Counted from the first letter of the stretch, positions 32,411 to 40,930 are shown. The stretch: DNA of 56,201 nt from an uncultured Collinsella sp. (GCA_900541055.1 UQHZ01000014.1:1-56201); one strand, 5' to 3'. The notes: generated by a model not told the origin, from the sequence alone. A program made the numbers and translations.

Positions 32411-33907
32411 TTAGGCCAAGCCCAGGCGCTCCTTTTGCTCGGCCGGGGACTCATGCTCCTCCAGGCCGCGCAGCAGCAGGTCAATCATGCGCTGTTCGGC
32501 GTGGTCGTCCTTGCCGGCGAGATTATTAACCTGGCCGTAGTCACTCTCAAGGTCGAACAGCATCGTCTGCTCGACCTCGGCGAGCGGCGTGGCTCCCTCG
32601 ATCTGGGCCGGCTTCTTACAGGGGATCTTGAACAGCGGGTACTTGGTGCGTTTGAAGTAGCGGCCACACTCAATCTCCTCCGGGCAGTCCGAACCCATCT
32701 TTTTGCGGATGGTGTGCGGCAGTGCGGTGTACTCGAAGCACGGCTGGTTGCCGGCGACCGGCGCGCGGAAGTAGGTGTAGCGGCCGTCGGTGACGTTGAC
32801 GGTCATGGCGTGCACGCCGTACAGGGCGTAGCCACGCGTGGGCGCGTCAGCATCCGTCATGAGCGGCACGAGGGAGGTGCCGCACACATCTGCGGGAATC
32901 TCGCAGCCGTGGGCCTCAAGCACCGTGGGCATGATGTCGATTGCCTGAGTGAGCTGGCGGGCATGCTCGCCGGCGCGGGCGTTACCCGGGAAGTGCACAA
33001 TGAACGGCAGATGCGCGAGCTCGTTATACAGGTGCATGTAGTTTTTGCCCATGTAGTCGCGCTCGCCCAGGAAATAGCCGTGGTCGGTGGTGACCATGAC
33101 CATGGTATCGTCCAGCATCCCGCGCTCCTCGAGCTTGTCGATGAGCCTACCAAACCAGCGGTCGGTCATGGTGACGAGGGCCTTGTAGCGGCGCTGCAGG
33201 TAGTCCTCCGCGCCCTTGTTGACGTCGGTGGCGGAGACGCGCTTGTACTCAGGAATCTCGAAGTAGTCGCGGTCGAGCTCGCCAGTGCCGCCGTACATCT
33301 CCATGTACTTGTCGGGCACATCGAAGGGCTCGTGCGGGTCGAAGGCCTCAACCATAAGGAAGAAGTCGTCGGCCCCAGCATTGCCGTCGATCCAGTCGCA
33401 GGCGGACTGGAAGGTCTTGGGGCTCGGCATGTCCTCTTCGTTGGGCCAGAGCTGACGGTTCTTCTGGTACTGCTCGCGCACGCGCCCGTAGAAGGTCTCG
33501 GGCATGTTATTCGGCTCATCGATGCGGCTGACCCACGGGTCGCCCTCCTGGCCGCGGTAGTAATCCCAGGTGTTGAACTCCTGGAGGTAGCCCTCGCCAC
33601 CGGTGCGTAGGTAGTGGCAGTGGTCGGTGGTGATGTGGCAGAAGTTGCCGTTCGCGCGCAGGCAGGCCGGCAGCGTCACATCGAAGGGCTCGATGGGGCC
33701 CCAGGGGCGCTCGAGGAAGTTGTAGCGACCGGTGAGGATGTCGCGGCGGGCAGGCATGCAGGGAGCCGAGCCGATCCAGTGGTTGTCGAACACGCAGGAA
33801 CGCTCGGCAAAGGCATCGAGATTGGGGGTCTGGACGTCGGTTGCGGGGTTGTAGCACGACAGGACGTCGCGACGCAGAGTATCCATGAGCACGAGGACGG
33901 TTCTCAT
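32411..33907 (-). CDS. Second cytoplasmic Cys-type sulfatase
   Basis: The 498-aa protein has C-X-P-X-R at 50-54 (CMPAR in GSAPCMPARRDILTGRYNF), the N-terminal metal site VLVLMDTLRRD and a second metal region MVTTDHGYFLGERD. It lacks a signal peptide. It is only distantly similar to the sulfatase at 29621, so the two probably remove different sulfate groups. The start at 33907 is six bases from AAAGG; the ATG two codons upstream abuts that site. Order: after EIID, before the maturase gene. Confidence 0.92.
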   Translation of the reverse strand: MRTVLVLMDTLRRDVLSCYNPATDVQTPNLDAFAERSCVFDNHWIGSAPCMPARRDILTGRYNFLERPWGPIEPFDVTLPACLRANGNFCHITTDHCHYLRTGGEGYLQEFNTWDYYRGQEGDPWVSRIDEPNNMPETFYGRVREQYQKNRQLWPNEEDMPSPKTFQSACDWIDGNAGADDFFLMVEAFDPHEPFDVPDKYMEMYGGTGELDRDYFEIPEYKRVSATDVNKGAEDYLQRRYKALVTMTDRWFGRLIDKLEERGMLDDTMVMVTTDHGYFLGERDYMGKNYMHLYNELAHLPFIVHFPGNARAGEHARQLTQAIDIMPTVLEAHGCEIPADVCGTSLVPLMTDADAPTRGYALYGVHAMTVNVTDGRYTYFRAPVAGNQPCFEYTALPHTIRKKMGSDCPEEIECGRYFKRTKYPLFKIPCKKPAQIEGATPLAEVEQTMLFDLESDYGQVNNLAGKDDHAEQRMIDLLLRGLEEHESPAEQKERLGLA

Positions 33908-34016
33908 TGGCATCCTTTCGATAGTTGGATTTGCCAGATGGCGATACGCCAAAGGCACATGGGCATAATGGAGCGCACCCCGATCGCGCACGATGGAGAG
34001 CACATGAGACAACGAG

Positions 34017-34044
34017 GCCCGCGCCCGGCATGCGGGGCGCGGGC
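34017..34044. repeat. Strong hairpin between EIID and sulfatase genes
   Basis: GCCCGCGCCC (34017-34026) pairs perfectly with GGGCGCGGGC (34035-34044). The minus-strand continuation CTCGTTG is a poor T-run, so partial termination is the most that can be inferred. Confidence 0.6.
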
Positions 34045-34076
34045 ATCAAACGATTTGCCTTTTGATAAGCTCGCGA

Positions 34077-34907
34077 TTAGGCGAAGATCTTGAACGCCGG
34101 GAAGTAGAAACCGATAGCGGCGAACACAAGGGAGAACACAATCAGACCGATGATGATCTGGGCGGAGTTCTTGCCCTGGCCCTTCTTGAGCAGGCGATAG
34201 CAGATGAAAGTCAGAACGACAGGCAGCAGGAAGGGCAACACCTTATCGAGCTGGTCCTGGAGCACCAGCGGGTCACCCTCACCGAAGGCGAACTGCACGG
34301 CAAGCTTGAGCTTAACGGTCGTGGCGATCAGGCCGCCGGTGACCATGACGCCCAGCACGTTGGCGAGGTTGCCCAGACGGTCGAAGACCTGGACGCCCGC
34401 CTTCTCGACGAGCTCCATGCCCATCTCGTAACCCTTGTGCAGGCCGAAGTACTTCAGCGGCCAGTACAGCAGGTTGATGAGCAAGAACATCACGAGCGGA
34501 CCCACAATGGAGCCGTTGTCGACGCACATAGATGCGCCGATGGAGCCGGCGATCGGGAACCAGGTGAGGTTCAGCAGGGAGTCACCAAGGCCGGCGAAGG
34601 GACCCATGAGGGAGGTCTTGATGCCGACGACGGTGTCCTTCTGATCCTCATCCGTGGTCTCCTCCAGGGCGGCGGTGATGCCAAGGATGAAGGGGATCGC
34701 GAGCGGGTGGGTGTTGAAGTACTCGAGGTGGCGCTTCATGGCGTTAACGCGCTCCTCCTTGGGGGCGTCCTTGTAGAGCTCCTCGAGGACAGGGGCAAAG
34801 CAGTAGGTCAGGGACAGCGACTGCATGCGCTCGTAGTTGTGCGCGAATTGGCAACCCTGGGTGCGCAGCAGGACCTTGTTCAGGGTGGAGTTGGAGATCT
34901 TACCCAT
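34077..34907 (-). CDS. PTS mannose-family IID component (sulfatase locus)
   Basis: The 276-aa protein has the EIID start NYERMQSLSLTYCFAPVLEEL, the loop SLMGPFAGLGDSLLNLTWFP and C-terminal membrane segments. Its ATG overlaps the EIIC stop as TAATG, giving tight translational coupling. It is a paralogue of EIID at 4849 but clearly distinct. With EIIA, EIIB and EIIC it makes a full mannose-family PTS next to the sulfatases, which suggests import of a sulfated sugar. Confidence 0.92.
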   Translation of the reverse strand: MGKISNSTLNKVLLRTQGCQFAHNYERMQSLSLTYCFAPVLEELYKDAPKEERVNAMKRHLEYFNTHPLAIPFILGITAALEETTDEDQKDTVVGIKTSLMGPFAGLGDSLLNLTWFPIAGSIGASMCVDNGSIVGPLVMFLLINLLYWPLKYFGLHKGYEMGMELVEKAGVQVFDRLGNLANVLGVMVTGGLIATTVKLKLAVQFAFGEGDPLVLQDQLDKVLPFLLPVVLTFICYRLLKKGQGKNSAQIIIGLIVFSLVFAAIGFYFPAFKIFA

Positions 34908-35716
34908 TAGAGATCGTACTCCTCGTCATCATCGGAGCCGGCGGCAGAGGCGGCGGCAGGGGCGGGTTGATTCTTCTGGCCCTCGGTAATGACGTCCCAC
35001 ACGCCGGCGGCGGCGCAAGCGGCGAGCGCGATGCCCACGGTCGGGACGTTGAGGAAGGCGGCCATGATAAAGCCGAGCAGCAGGAAGATCCACATGTTCT
35101 TCTTCATCATCATGGTGAGGAGCATGGCCAGACCGACGGCGGGCATCATGCCACCGGCGGTGGAGAAGCCGGTGAGGACCCACGGAACCTGGTTCTGCAG
35201 GAAGGCCATGATGTCCTCGATCACGAAGGAGCCGATGCCCGTGGCGATGAAGACGGGAACGGCGCGGGTCAGGAAGAAGCACAGGGCGCCGGTCCAGAAG
35301 AACTTGTTGACGGCGTTGAACTTACCGGACTCGATGGCCTTGTCGGCACCGTGGACAAGCGAGACGTTAGTGGTCATGACCAAGATGTTCAGCTGCTGAA
35401 CCAAGGTGGCGGTGGGGATGCCGATGGCGACTGCCAGGGCGATGGCGCTGGCGGTGTCGGTGGAACCCATGATGCCCAGGGCGGCACCGACGATGGTGCC
35501 GGAGATGACATCCGGCGGAACATAAGCGCCGATGTTGTTGACGCCGAGCCACATGAGCTCCATGGTCGCGCCGATCATGATGGCGGTCGTCATGTCACCG
35601 AGGATGATGCCGACGCCGACGGATGCCAGCAGGGGCTTGCGGAAGCCCAGGTGGGGACCGAACTGGTCCCAAGTGCACAGACCCGCCCAGATGGCGAGCA
35701 GAAGTGCCTGAAGCAT
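34907..35716 (-). CDS. PTS mannose-family IIC component (sulfatase locus)
   Basis: The 269-aa membrane protein starts MLQALLLAIWAGLCTWDQFG and has GVGIILGDMTTAIMIGATME and VPPDVISGTIVGAAL, typical of EIIC. The acidic C-terminus (GSDDDEEYDL) is soluble. The start at 35716 follows AAGGAGAGGCTT. It forms the substrate channel with EIID. Two short hairpins (for example GCCCATCG/CGATGGGC, 35737-35759) lie in the leader between EIIB and EIIC. Confidence 0.92.
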   Translation of the reverse strand: MLQALLLAIWAGLCTWDQFGPHLGFRKPLLASVGVGIILGDMTTAIMIGATMELMWLGVNNIGAYVPPDVISGTIVGAALGIMGSTDTASAIALAVAIGIPTATLVQQLNILVMTTNVSLVHGADKAIESGKFNAVNKFFWTGALCFFLTRAVPVFIATGIGSFVIEDIMAFLQNQVPWVLTGFSTAGGMMPAVGLAMLLTMMMKKNMWIFLLLGFIMAAFLNVPTVGIALAACAAAGVWDVITEGQKNQPAPAAASAAGSDDDEEYDL

Positions 35717-35796
35717 AAGCCTCTCCTTCCCTATTCGCCCATCGTTCCCTCCGATGGGCACGCCCCGGGTTCACATGCCCGGAGATGGTTACTTAC

Positions 35797-36273
35797 TTAG
35801 TAGTTCTTGAGGAGCTCGGACACGGGCTCCTTGGAATCGCGCGTGGTGGTCTGCATCCAGCAGTCGACGCCGAGGCCAATGAGCTCCTCGAAGGCGGCCT
35901 TTTCCTCGGCGGTGACGGACATGTTCTTGTGCAGGCGATGACGCTGCTCGTTGAAGCGCATGCCGGAGACGTTCAGGTAGTCGAACGGCAAGCCGTTCTC
36001 GTGCAGCTTGAGGGCGTCGATGGGGTTGGTGAAGAGCACCATCGTGGCCTTCTTGAGCTCGGTCTTCTTGAGGACCTCAATGAACTTCTCGACACCGAAG
36101 ACGGAGACCTTGATGTCGGGGGCGGCGAGGCCGGCGACGGACTTCTGGACGGGGTCGTTGGCGACCTTATCCGAGACAATGATTGCCGATTCGATGCCGA
36201 AGTCGGGAATCCAAGTGGTGGCGACCTGACCGTGGATCAGGCGGTCATCGATGTCGACGAGTTTGAGTGCCAT
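35797..36273 (-). CDS. PTS mannose-family IIB component (sulfatase locus)
   Basis: The 158-aa protein has the EIIB phospho-acceptor H14 in DDRLIHGQV and the usual single-domain length. It accepts phosphate from EIIA and passes it to the sugar during transport. It is 80 bases before EIIC and 117 bases behind EIIA. AAAGGAGAACATC precedes the ATG. Confidence 0.93.
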   Translation of the reverse strand: MALKLVDIDDRLIHGQVATTWIPDFGIESAIIVSDKVANDPVQKSVAGLAAPDIKVSVFGVEKFIEVLKKTELKKATMVLFTNPIDALKLHENGLPFDYLNVSGMRFNEQRHRLHKNMSVTAEEKAAFEELIGLGVDCWMQTTTRDSKEPVSELLKNY

Positions 36274-36390
36274 GATGTTCTCCTTTTCGTTTGCACGTTC
36301 CTTCAGTACCGTTTACGAATGCTCTGCTCGATCGAGGCGCCCACTCGGGGGATACGGGTGAGCGCCACTCGAATCGACGGGCTAACGAGC

Positions 36391-36831
36391 CTAGAGGTCC
36401 AAATCGTCCTCGTCTGCCTCCACGGCCGGAGCGGGAGCCTTGATCTCCTGCTGGGCCCCGGCGTGAGCGGCAGTGAGCTGGGCACGGACCGCGTCGGCGG
36501 AATCGAGGCCATCGCGGGTGAGCAGGAGCTCGACCGCAACGGGCATGGACAGGCCAGTGTAGGCAACCATGTTCATGCCGTTGAGCAGGCAGCGGGTAGT
36601 CACGTTGAATGGGGTGCCGCCGTAGATGTCGCATAGGGTGACGACGAGTTCGCACTCGGCGCTGAGGGTCTCGTAAGCCTCGCGCATCTCGGACTCGAAA
36701 GACTCCAGGCTCTTCTCGGCGGTGAGACCAAGAGCGATGACATCAGGCTGCTTGCCCGCAATCATCTCGACGGCGCCGAGGGCGGCCTGAGCGAACTCTC
36801 CGTGACTTGCAAGGATGACACCGATACGCAT
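36391..36831 (-). CDS. PTS mannose-family IIA component (sulfatase locus)
   Basis: The 146-aa protein has phospho-acceptor H10 in ILASHGEFA and the DIYGGTPFN motif of mannose-family EIIA. A Pro/Ala/acidic tail (from residue 125) ends EADEDDLDL. It is the first gene of the sulfatase row. The start at 36831 follows AAAGGACAGAAG. Upstream lies the tandem TTCGTTCTG array that is the probable binding site for the DeoR regulators encoded divergently. Confidence 0.92.
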   Translation of the reverse strand: MRIGVILASHGEFAQAALGAVEMIAGKQPDVIALGLTAEKSLESFESEMREAYETLSAECELVVTLCDIYGGTPFNVTTRCLLNGMNMVAYTGLSMPVAVELLLTRDGLDSADAVRAQLTAAHAGAQQEIKAPAPAVEADEDDLDL

Positions 36832-36860
36832 CTTCTGTCCTTTCATACTTATTAATTCTC

Positions 36861-36914
36861 TTCGTTCTGTTCGTTCTGTTCGTTCTGTTCGTTCTGTTCG
36901 TTTATGTTCGTCTA
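36861..36914. repeat. Tandem 9-bp TTCGTTCTG array, probable DeoR operator
   Basis: TTCGTTCTG occurs four times head to tail (36861-36896), then TTCGTTTAT (36897-36905) and GTTCGTCTA. It lies 30-83 bases upstream of the EIIA start. The TTCGTT core also occurs next to the deoR gene at 37054. Spaced TTCG elements are known in DeoR/GlpR-type operators. Repressor binding is inferred. Confidence 0.75.
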
Positions 36915-37014
36915 TATTTGTTTATTGGTCAAGAGATGATTTTTGGAATGAGCTCTATTTACCTCCTATTTGATGGTTTTTTCCGTGAGCGTTATGTTTT
37001 GACCGGTGAAAGGT

Positions 37015-37082
37015 AATGTGCCTTCGTGAACGGTTTGCGTTTATTTATGTTGTTCGTTTACATTGAAATAAGAACAAACGCT
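37015..37082. promoter_or_regulatory. Candidate operator in the deoR leader
   Basis: CGTTTAT and TTCGTTTAC occur on the plus strand at 37039 and 37054, and AAGAACAAACG (its inverted relative) at 37070-37080. It lies 20-90 bases upstream of the first deoR gene and suggests autoregulation. The rest of 36915-37014 is AT-rich promoter DNA. Confidence 0.45.
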
Positions 37083-37102
37083 CGATGAGGGAGTCGGCAC
37101 TC

Positions 37103-37867
37103 ATGAAATCCGAACGCCAGCAGGCCATTCTCGACTTGCTCGATCAACATCATTCGGTATCGGTAAACGAGATATCTAATACCCTATCTGTTTCGGATAT
37201 GACCATCAGGCGTGACCTGGCCGAGCTTGCCGACAAGGGCCTTCTTGTGCGCGTACACGGAGGGGCTCAGCTTCCACACTCCGCCCACGGAACAGCCCTT
37301 TCACGTTTGACCCCGCATGAGGAGAAACGTCGTTTTCAAGTTGATCAGAAACGTGCCGCTGCTATAGCCGCCGCCCAAACCGTCTCAGCCGGCGATACGA
37401 TCTTTCTCGGTGGAGGCTCCACTCTCGAGCTCATGTGTTCGTATTTGCCCCAGGAGGACATACGCGTCGTCACCAACAGTCTTCCCGTGCTGAACCTGCT
37501 AGCCGACAATCCACATATAGATCTATTCTTTGTTGGTGGCATGATGCGTCACGACACGCGAGTTTTCACCATGCCATACAACGGCCGCGGCCCCTACGGT
37601 CTATCCGCTCCCAAGGCCTACGTCTCGGCAACCGGTATTTTTGGAAACGAGGTCTTTGGCTCTCGTCCCGATGCAGCCATGGTCCTCTCAGACGCTCTTT
37701 CTCGAGCTCAGGAGCGTTATCTTGTTGTAGATGCTGAAAAAGTCGGAAGGCGCGACTTCTGCCTTTTCACCACACTGGAGGATATGACCGCGGCATTCAT
37801 TAACGAGGACGCAGACCCCCGGACCATCGAGGCCCTCCGCGCCTATACCTCCGTCATTACCGCATAA
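37103..37867 (+). CDS. DeoR-family sugar-phosphate-responsive repressor
   Basis: The 254-aa protein starts MKSERQQAILDLLDQHHSVS with the DeoR helix-turn-helix (SVNEISNTLSVSDMTIRRDL) and RVHGGA after it. A DeoRC sensor domain follows (about 75-235; GDTIFLGGGSTLELM and VVTNSLPVLNLL). I chose ATG 37103 because it matches the family start and AGGGAG lies 9 bases upstream; ATG 37085 is possible. It is divergent from the PTS/sulfatase row, which it should repress through the TTCGTTCTG array. Confidence 0.88.
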   Translation: MKSERQQAILDLLDQHHSVSVNEISNTLSVSDMTIRRDLAELADKGLLVRVHGGAQLPHSAHGTALSRLTPHEEKRRFQVDQKRAAAIAAAQTVSAGDTIFLGGGSTLELMCSYLPQEDIRVVTNSLPVLNLLADNPHIDLFFVGGMMRHDTRVFTMPYNGRGPYGLSAPKAYVSATGIFGNEVFGSRPDAAMVLSDALSRAQERYLVVDAEKVGRRDFCLFTTLEDMTAAFINEDADPRTIEALRAYTSVITA

Positions 37868-37882
37868 TCCAATTGGCAAGCC

Positions 37883-38644
37883 ATGCTTAAACCCGAACGT
37901 CACGAACAATTACTTGAGCTGTGCGCTCAGCGCGGAATGGTCACTGTTGCCCAAGCCGCAACAATCTTTGGTATATCTGAAATGACCGCTCGAAGAGACT
38001 TCGATGAGCTCTCGCGACGCGCTGGCGTCATCCGCGAGTACGGTGGCATCCGACTTTCAAGCGGCTCCCCCATTGCCGAAGAGGTCCCGTTTTTTGAAAA
38101 GCTCTCAATCCGCTCCCCTGAAAAAGAGCATATCGCACGCACCGCTGTCAACCTCATCAGAGAGCGCGACACCATCTTCCTCGGACCCGGTTCGACTTGC
38201 GCTCTCATCGCCCGTGCGCTGCCGCGCATGCGGCTGCGCGTCATCACAAACAGCATCATCGTGCTGAACATGCTCCAGACGCGTAACGATGTGGAGATCT
38301 GGGCCCTGGGAGGACAGTATCGCAAACGATCGGGTTCTTTCGTCGGGCCCATCGCCGAAGATGCTCTCGCCCCGCTCGGTATCGACACTTGCTTTATCGG
38401 CACCAACGGCGTACTCGCCCAATCCATCTCCTGCTCTAACCTTGAGGAAGGACGCTTACAGGCGCTCGCTTGCGATCGCGCCGCCAAGCGTTACCTTGTC
38501 TGCGATTCAAGCAAGATCGGACAGATGGACTTCTTCGGCTTCTTCAATCTCGATCAAATGGACGCACTCATCACCGATGCAAATGTCAACGACAAACAGC
38601 GTTCCATGGTTCTCGAATCAACTCGCATCATCGTCGCAGAATAG
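37883..38644 (+). CDS. Second DeoR-family repressor
   Basis: The 253-aa protein has the helix-turn-helix VAQAATIFGISEMTARRDF, EYGGIRL and the DeoRC domain (RDTIFLGPGSTCALIA, VITNSIIVLNML). The gene is 15 bases behind the first deoR gene and ends at a strong terminator. The two proteins differ substantially, so this is an old pair, perhaps sensing two different sugar phosphates or forming mixed oligomers. Confidence 0.87.
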   Translation: MLKPERHEQLLELCAQRGMVTVAQAATIFGISEMTARRDFDELSRRAGVIREYGGIRLSSGSPIAEEVPFFEKLSIRSPEKEHIARTAVNLIRERDTIFLGPGSTCALIARALPRMRLRVITNSIIVLNMLQTRNDVEIWALGGQYRKRSGSFVGPIAEDALAPLGIDTCFIGTNGVLAQSISCSNLEEGRLQALACDRAAKRYLVCDSSKIGQMDFFGFFNLDQMDALITDANVNDKQRSMVLESTRIIVAE

Positions 38645-38676
38645 GCCTGTTTTGATTTATCTGGACACCACAGCAA

Positions 38677-38709
38677 AGACCCCGATTCGATAAAGCCGAA
38701 TCGGGGTCT
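38677..38709. terminator. Bidirectional terminator after the deoR pair
   Basis: AGACCCCGATTCG (38677-38689) pairs perfectly with CGAATCGGGGTCT (38697-38709). It ends the plus-strand deoR pair, with CATTATT after it, and faces the minus-strand remnant. Confidence 0.85.
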
Positions 38710-38743
38710 CATTATTCGCATCAAATCGCAAATAGGTCAGCAG

Positions 38744-38971
38744 CTACTTCTCAGTGTAGACGCTCTCGCCACCGAGATAGGTCTCGACGAGGGATAGGTC
38801 GGGGTTGAGGACGACAACCTCACCCACGTAATCGGAGGTGCCGGCACCGGTGAGCACCACATTGAGGCGACCGTCGCCCATGGCGCGGGCGTCGGCCAGG
38901 AACGCCTCGACGGCCTCAAGGTTATCCTTGTAGATGTTCAGCGTGTCAAGCCAAAGCTCGGGAGACGACAC
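38744..38971 (-). pseudogene. In-frame agaS-nagA deletion fusion remnant
   Basis: The 75-codon frame begins SPELWLDTLNIYKDNLEAVE and reaches VVLTGAGTSDYVGE, which is the N-terminal SIS start of AgaS-type tagatose-phosphate isomerases. It then continues VVLNPDLSLVETYLGGESVY, which is the C-terminal end of NagA-type amidohydrolases (compare ADLVVLDPDLNV). The junction lies at GEVV. I infer that a deletion joined the head of agaS to the tail of nagA. No active enzyme can result. Confidence 0.72.
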
Positions 38972-39002
38972 GTTGATGCCTGCTTAACTCTGCTCGCTCA
39001 GG

Positions 39003-39623
39003 CTAAAGACTTTGTTGAGGATCGATGATCTGCTGCAAGGTGAACTTACATTGGGACGTGTCGCATTCTTCTTGCGAATCCTCAAAATCAAAGATCATGA
39101 TGGCGCAGTTGGGGAGCTTTGCTGGGAGTTCGAAGCCCTCTGGGGCGGCGGCTTTGATGAATTGGCGGCTGGCGCTGCCGTGGCTTACCGCCAGGACGGT
39201 TTCAACATCATCGGCGCTCATGAGATTAGCGAGCGTGCTTACCATACGCTCTTGCAGCGCCTGACTTCCCTCCCCTCCGAAGGGGATTAAGTCCTCGCCC
39301 GGATCCCAGACGTCGGTAGGCAGTGCGTCGTGCGGGCCCCCTTCAAAGGAGCCATAGCAGCGTTCGATGATGCCTTCGCAGGGCTCGACGGCGGCGTCCG
39401 GGCCGAGGAGCTCGCCTGCGACGAGCCGAGCCGTGGCCATGGCTCGGCTTAAAGGAGACGAGACTACCTTGTCGGGGGTGACGTCGCGGGCTTTAAGCCA
39501 TGCGGCGGCCTTTGCGGCCTGCTGACGGCCCAAGTCCGTTAGCGGTGAATCGCAGCGACCCTGGACCAGCTTTTTGACGTTGAACTCCGTCTGACCATGA
39601 CGAAGTAGATATAGACGCTTCAT
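39003..39623 (-). CDS. Histidine phosphatase (phosphoglycerate mutase-like)
   Basis: The 206-aa protein starts MKRLYLLRHGQTEFN with catalytic H9 in RHG, a second Arg in SSPLSRAMATA and the second His in VLAVSHGSASRQF. Family members include cofactor-dependent mutases and broad phosphatases; the length and lack of a mutase insertion favour a phosphatase. A decayed copy of the 3' part lies at 27405. The gene is single. Confidence 0.9.
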   Translation of the reverse strand: MKRLYLLRHGQTEFNVKKLVQGRCDSPLTDLGRQQAAKAAAWLKARDVTPDKVVSSPLSRAMATARLVAGELLGPDAAVEPCEGIIERCYGSFEGGPHDALPTDVWDPGEDLIPFGGEGSQALQERMVSTLANLMSADDVETVLAVSHGSASRQFIKAAAPEGFELPAKLPNCAIMIFDFEDSQEECDTSQCKFTLQQIIDPQQSL

Positions 39624-39662
39624 GCTCTCCCCTTCTGTATAACTAGCTTTACCGGCGCAGCC

Positions 39663-40817
39663 CTACTCGTGGGTATGGCCGACATAGTCCTCGTCGATCG
39701 TAATCTTGGCGACCGACTTGGGATATTCCGATTCGACCCGTTGTGCCAGCGCGTGCTTTACGTCTTCGGCACTCATCTGCAGATCCGAGGGACGCACGCA
39801 GTCAAAGATCACGTTGGTGTGCGTAGGACCCGGCACACAGCGCAGGTCATGAATCGAGAGGCGGCTATCGATTTCCTGAGCCATGGCGTGAATGCGCAAG
39901 CGCATGCTCGCCAGCTTGGGATCATCGGTCACGATGGGATCGTAATGGAGCGTGACGATCATGCCGTCCTCGTCCCTAAATGCCTGCTCGATGTTATCGA
40001 GCGTGTCGTGACTTTCCAGCGGGCTGGCCTCGGCCGCCATCTCGGCGTGAGCGCTTGCGAACTTCCTGCCCGGGCCGTAGTCGTGAACCATCAAATCGTG
40101 AACGCCCAAAACGCCGGGATAGCTCATGATCTTGCTGCGGATATGTTCGACGAGCTTGGGATCGGGCGTCTGGCCCAAAAGCGGGCTCACCGTATCCTGG
40201 ATGAGTTCAAAACCGCTCCAGCCAATATAGGCGCCAACGGCAAGGCCGACCCATGCGTCAAGATTGATGTGCGTCACCTGCGAAACAATCGCACATGCCA
40301 GCACGGCGCCTGTGGCAAGGACATCGTTCTTGGAATCCTGCGCGGTCGCATGCAGCGTCTCGGACTCAATGCGATCGCCGAGCTTTTGGTTGAGGGCCGC
40401 CATCCAGAGCTTTACGACCATCGAAAGCGCCAGGACTGCCACCAGGGCAAGCGAGAACTCGACAGGTTCGGGGTGGATGATGCGCTCAACCGAGGACTTC
40501 ACCAGCTCAACGCCGATCAGCAGCACGAGCGCCGCCACGACCAAACCCGAGAGATACTCGTAGCGACCGTGGCCGTAAGGATGCTCGGGGTCGGCCGGCT
40601 TGCTCGCCAGCTTAAAGCCCAGCACGCTCACAATGTTTGAGCTGGCATCGGACAGGTTGTTCATGGCATCCGCCACGATCGAAACCGATCCCGACAGCAC
40701 GCCAATTGCGCCCTTCGCAGCGCATAGTGCCACATTGGCGAGAATACACACCACGCCCGTCAACGTGCCCACGCGCGCACGGTCGCCCTGCGCACGCTTA
40801 ACAATCCACTCGACCAT
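39663..40817 (-). CDS. Cation diffusion facilitator transporter
   Basis: The 384-aa protein has six membrane segments in residues 20-215, the metal site region SIVADAMNNLSDASSNIVS, the signature HPYGHGRYEYLSGL, and a long cytoplasmic domain (about 215-384) with His/Asp-rich parts such as HDLMVHDYGPGRK. CDF proteins export divalent metals (Zn, Fe, Mn, Co) by proton antiport. The extended cytoplasmic domain is typical of the MntE/FieF-like group. The specific metal is not clear. Confidence 0.9.
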   Translation of the reverse strand: MVEWIVKRAQGDRARVGTLTGVVCILANVALCAAKGAIGVLSGSVSIVADAMNNLSDASSNIVSVLGFKLASKPADPEHPYGHGRYEYLSGLVVAALVLLIGVELVKSSVERIIHPEPVEFSLALVAVLALSMVVKLWMAALNQKLGDRIESETLHATAQDSKNDVLATGAVLACAIVSQVTHINLDAWVGLAVGAYIGWSGFELIQDTVSPLLGQTPDPKLVEHIRSKIMSYPGVLGVHDLMVHDYGPGRKFASAHAEMAAEASPLESHDTLDNIEQAFRDEDGMIVTLHYDPIVTDDPKLASMRLRIHAMAQEIDSRLSIHDLRCVPGPTHTNVIFDCVRPSDLQMSAEDVKHALAQRVESEYPKSVAKITIDEDYVGHTHE

Positions 40818-40896
40818 CTACATCCGCCCCCACGGTGCTATCTATATATCTATTGCTCAAACGGATTGTAGTGTAGCCACTTTGTCCCCCAGATAC

Positions 40897-40930
40897 AAAA
40901 AAGGCCGCAACCCACACGGGCCACGGCCTT
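40897..40930 (-). terminator. Rho-independent terminator of the orphan EIIC gene
   Basis: On the minus strand AAGGCCG pairs with CGGCCTT, with an inner CCC/GGG pair, followed by TTTTTGT. Confidence 0.85.

Noticed and set aside
36861..36914. CRISPR-like array
   Set aside because: The 9-bp units are contiguous with no spacers and there are no cas genes; an operator array fits better.
36832..37102. Riboswitch or leader peptide in the divergent PTS-deoR region
   Set aside because: The region is AT-rich with short repeats, but I see no conserved aptamer fold or short coding frame with a binding site.
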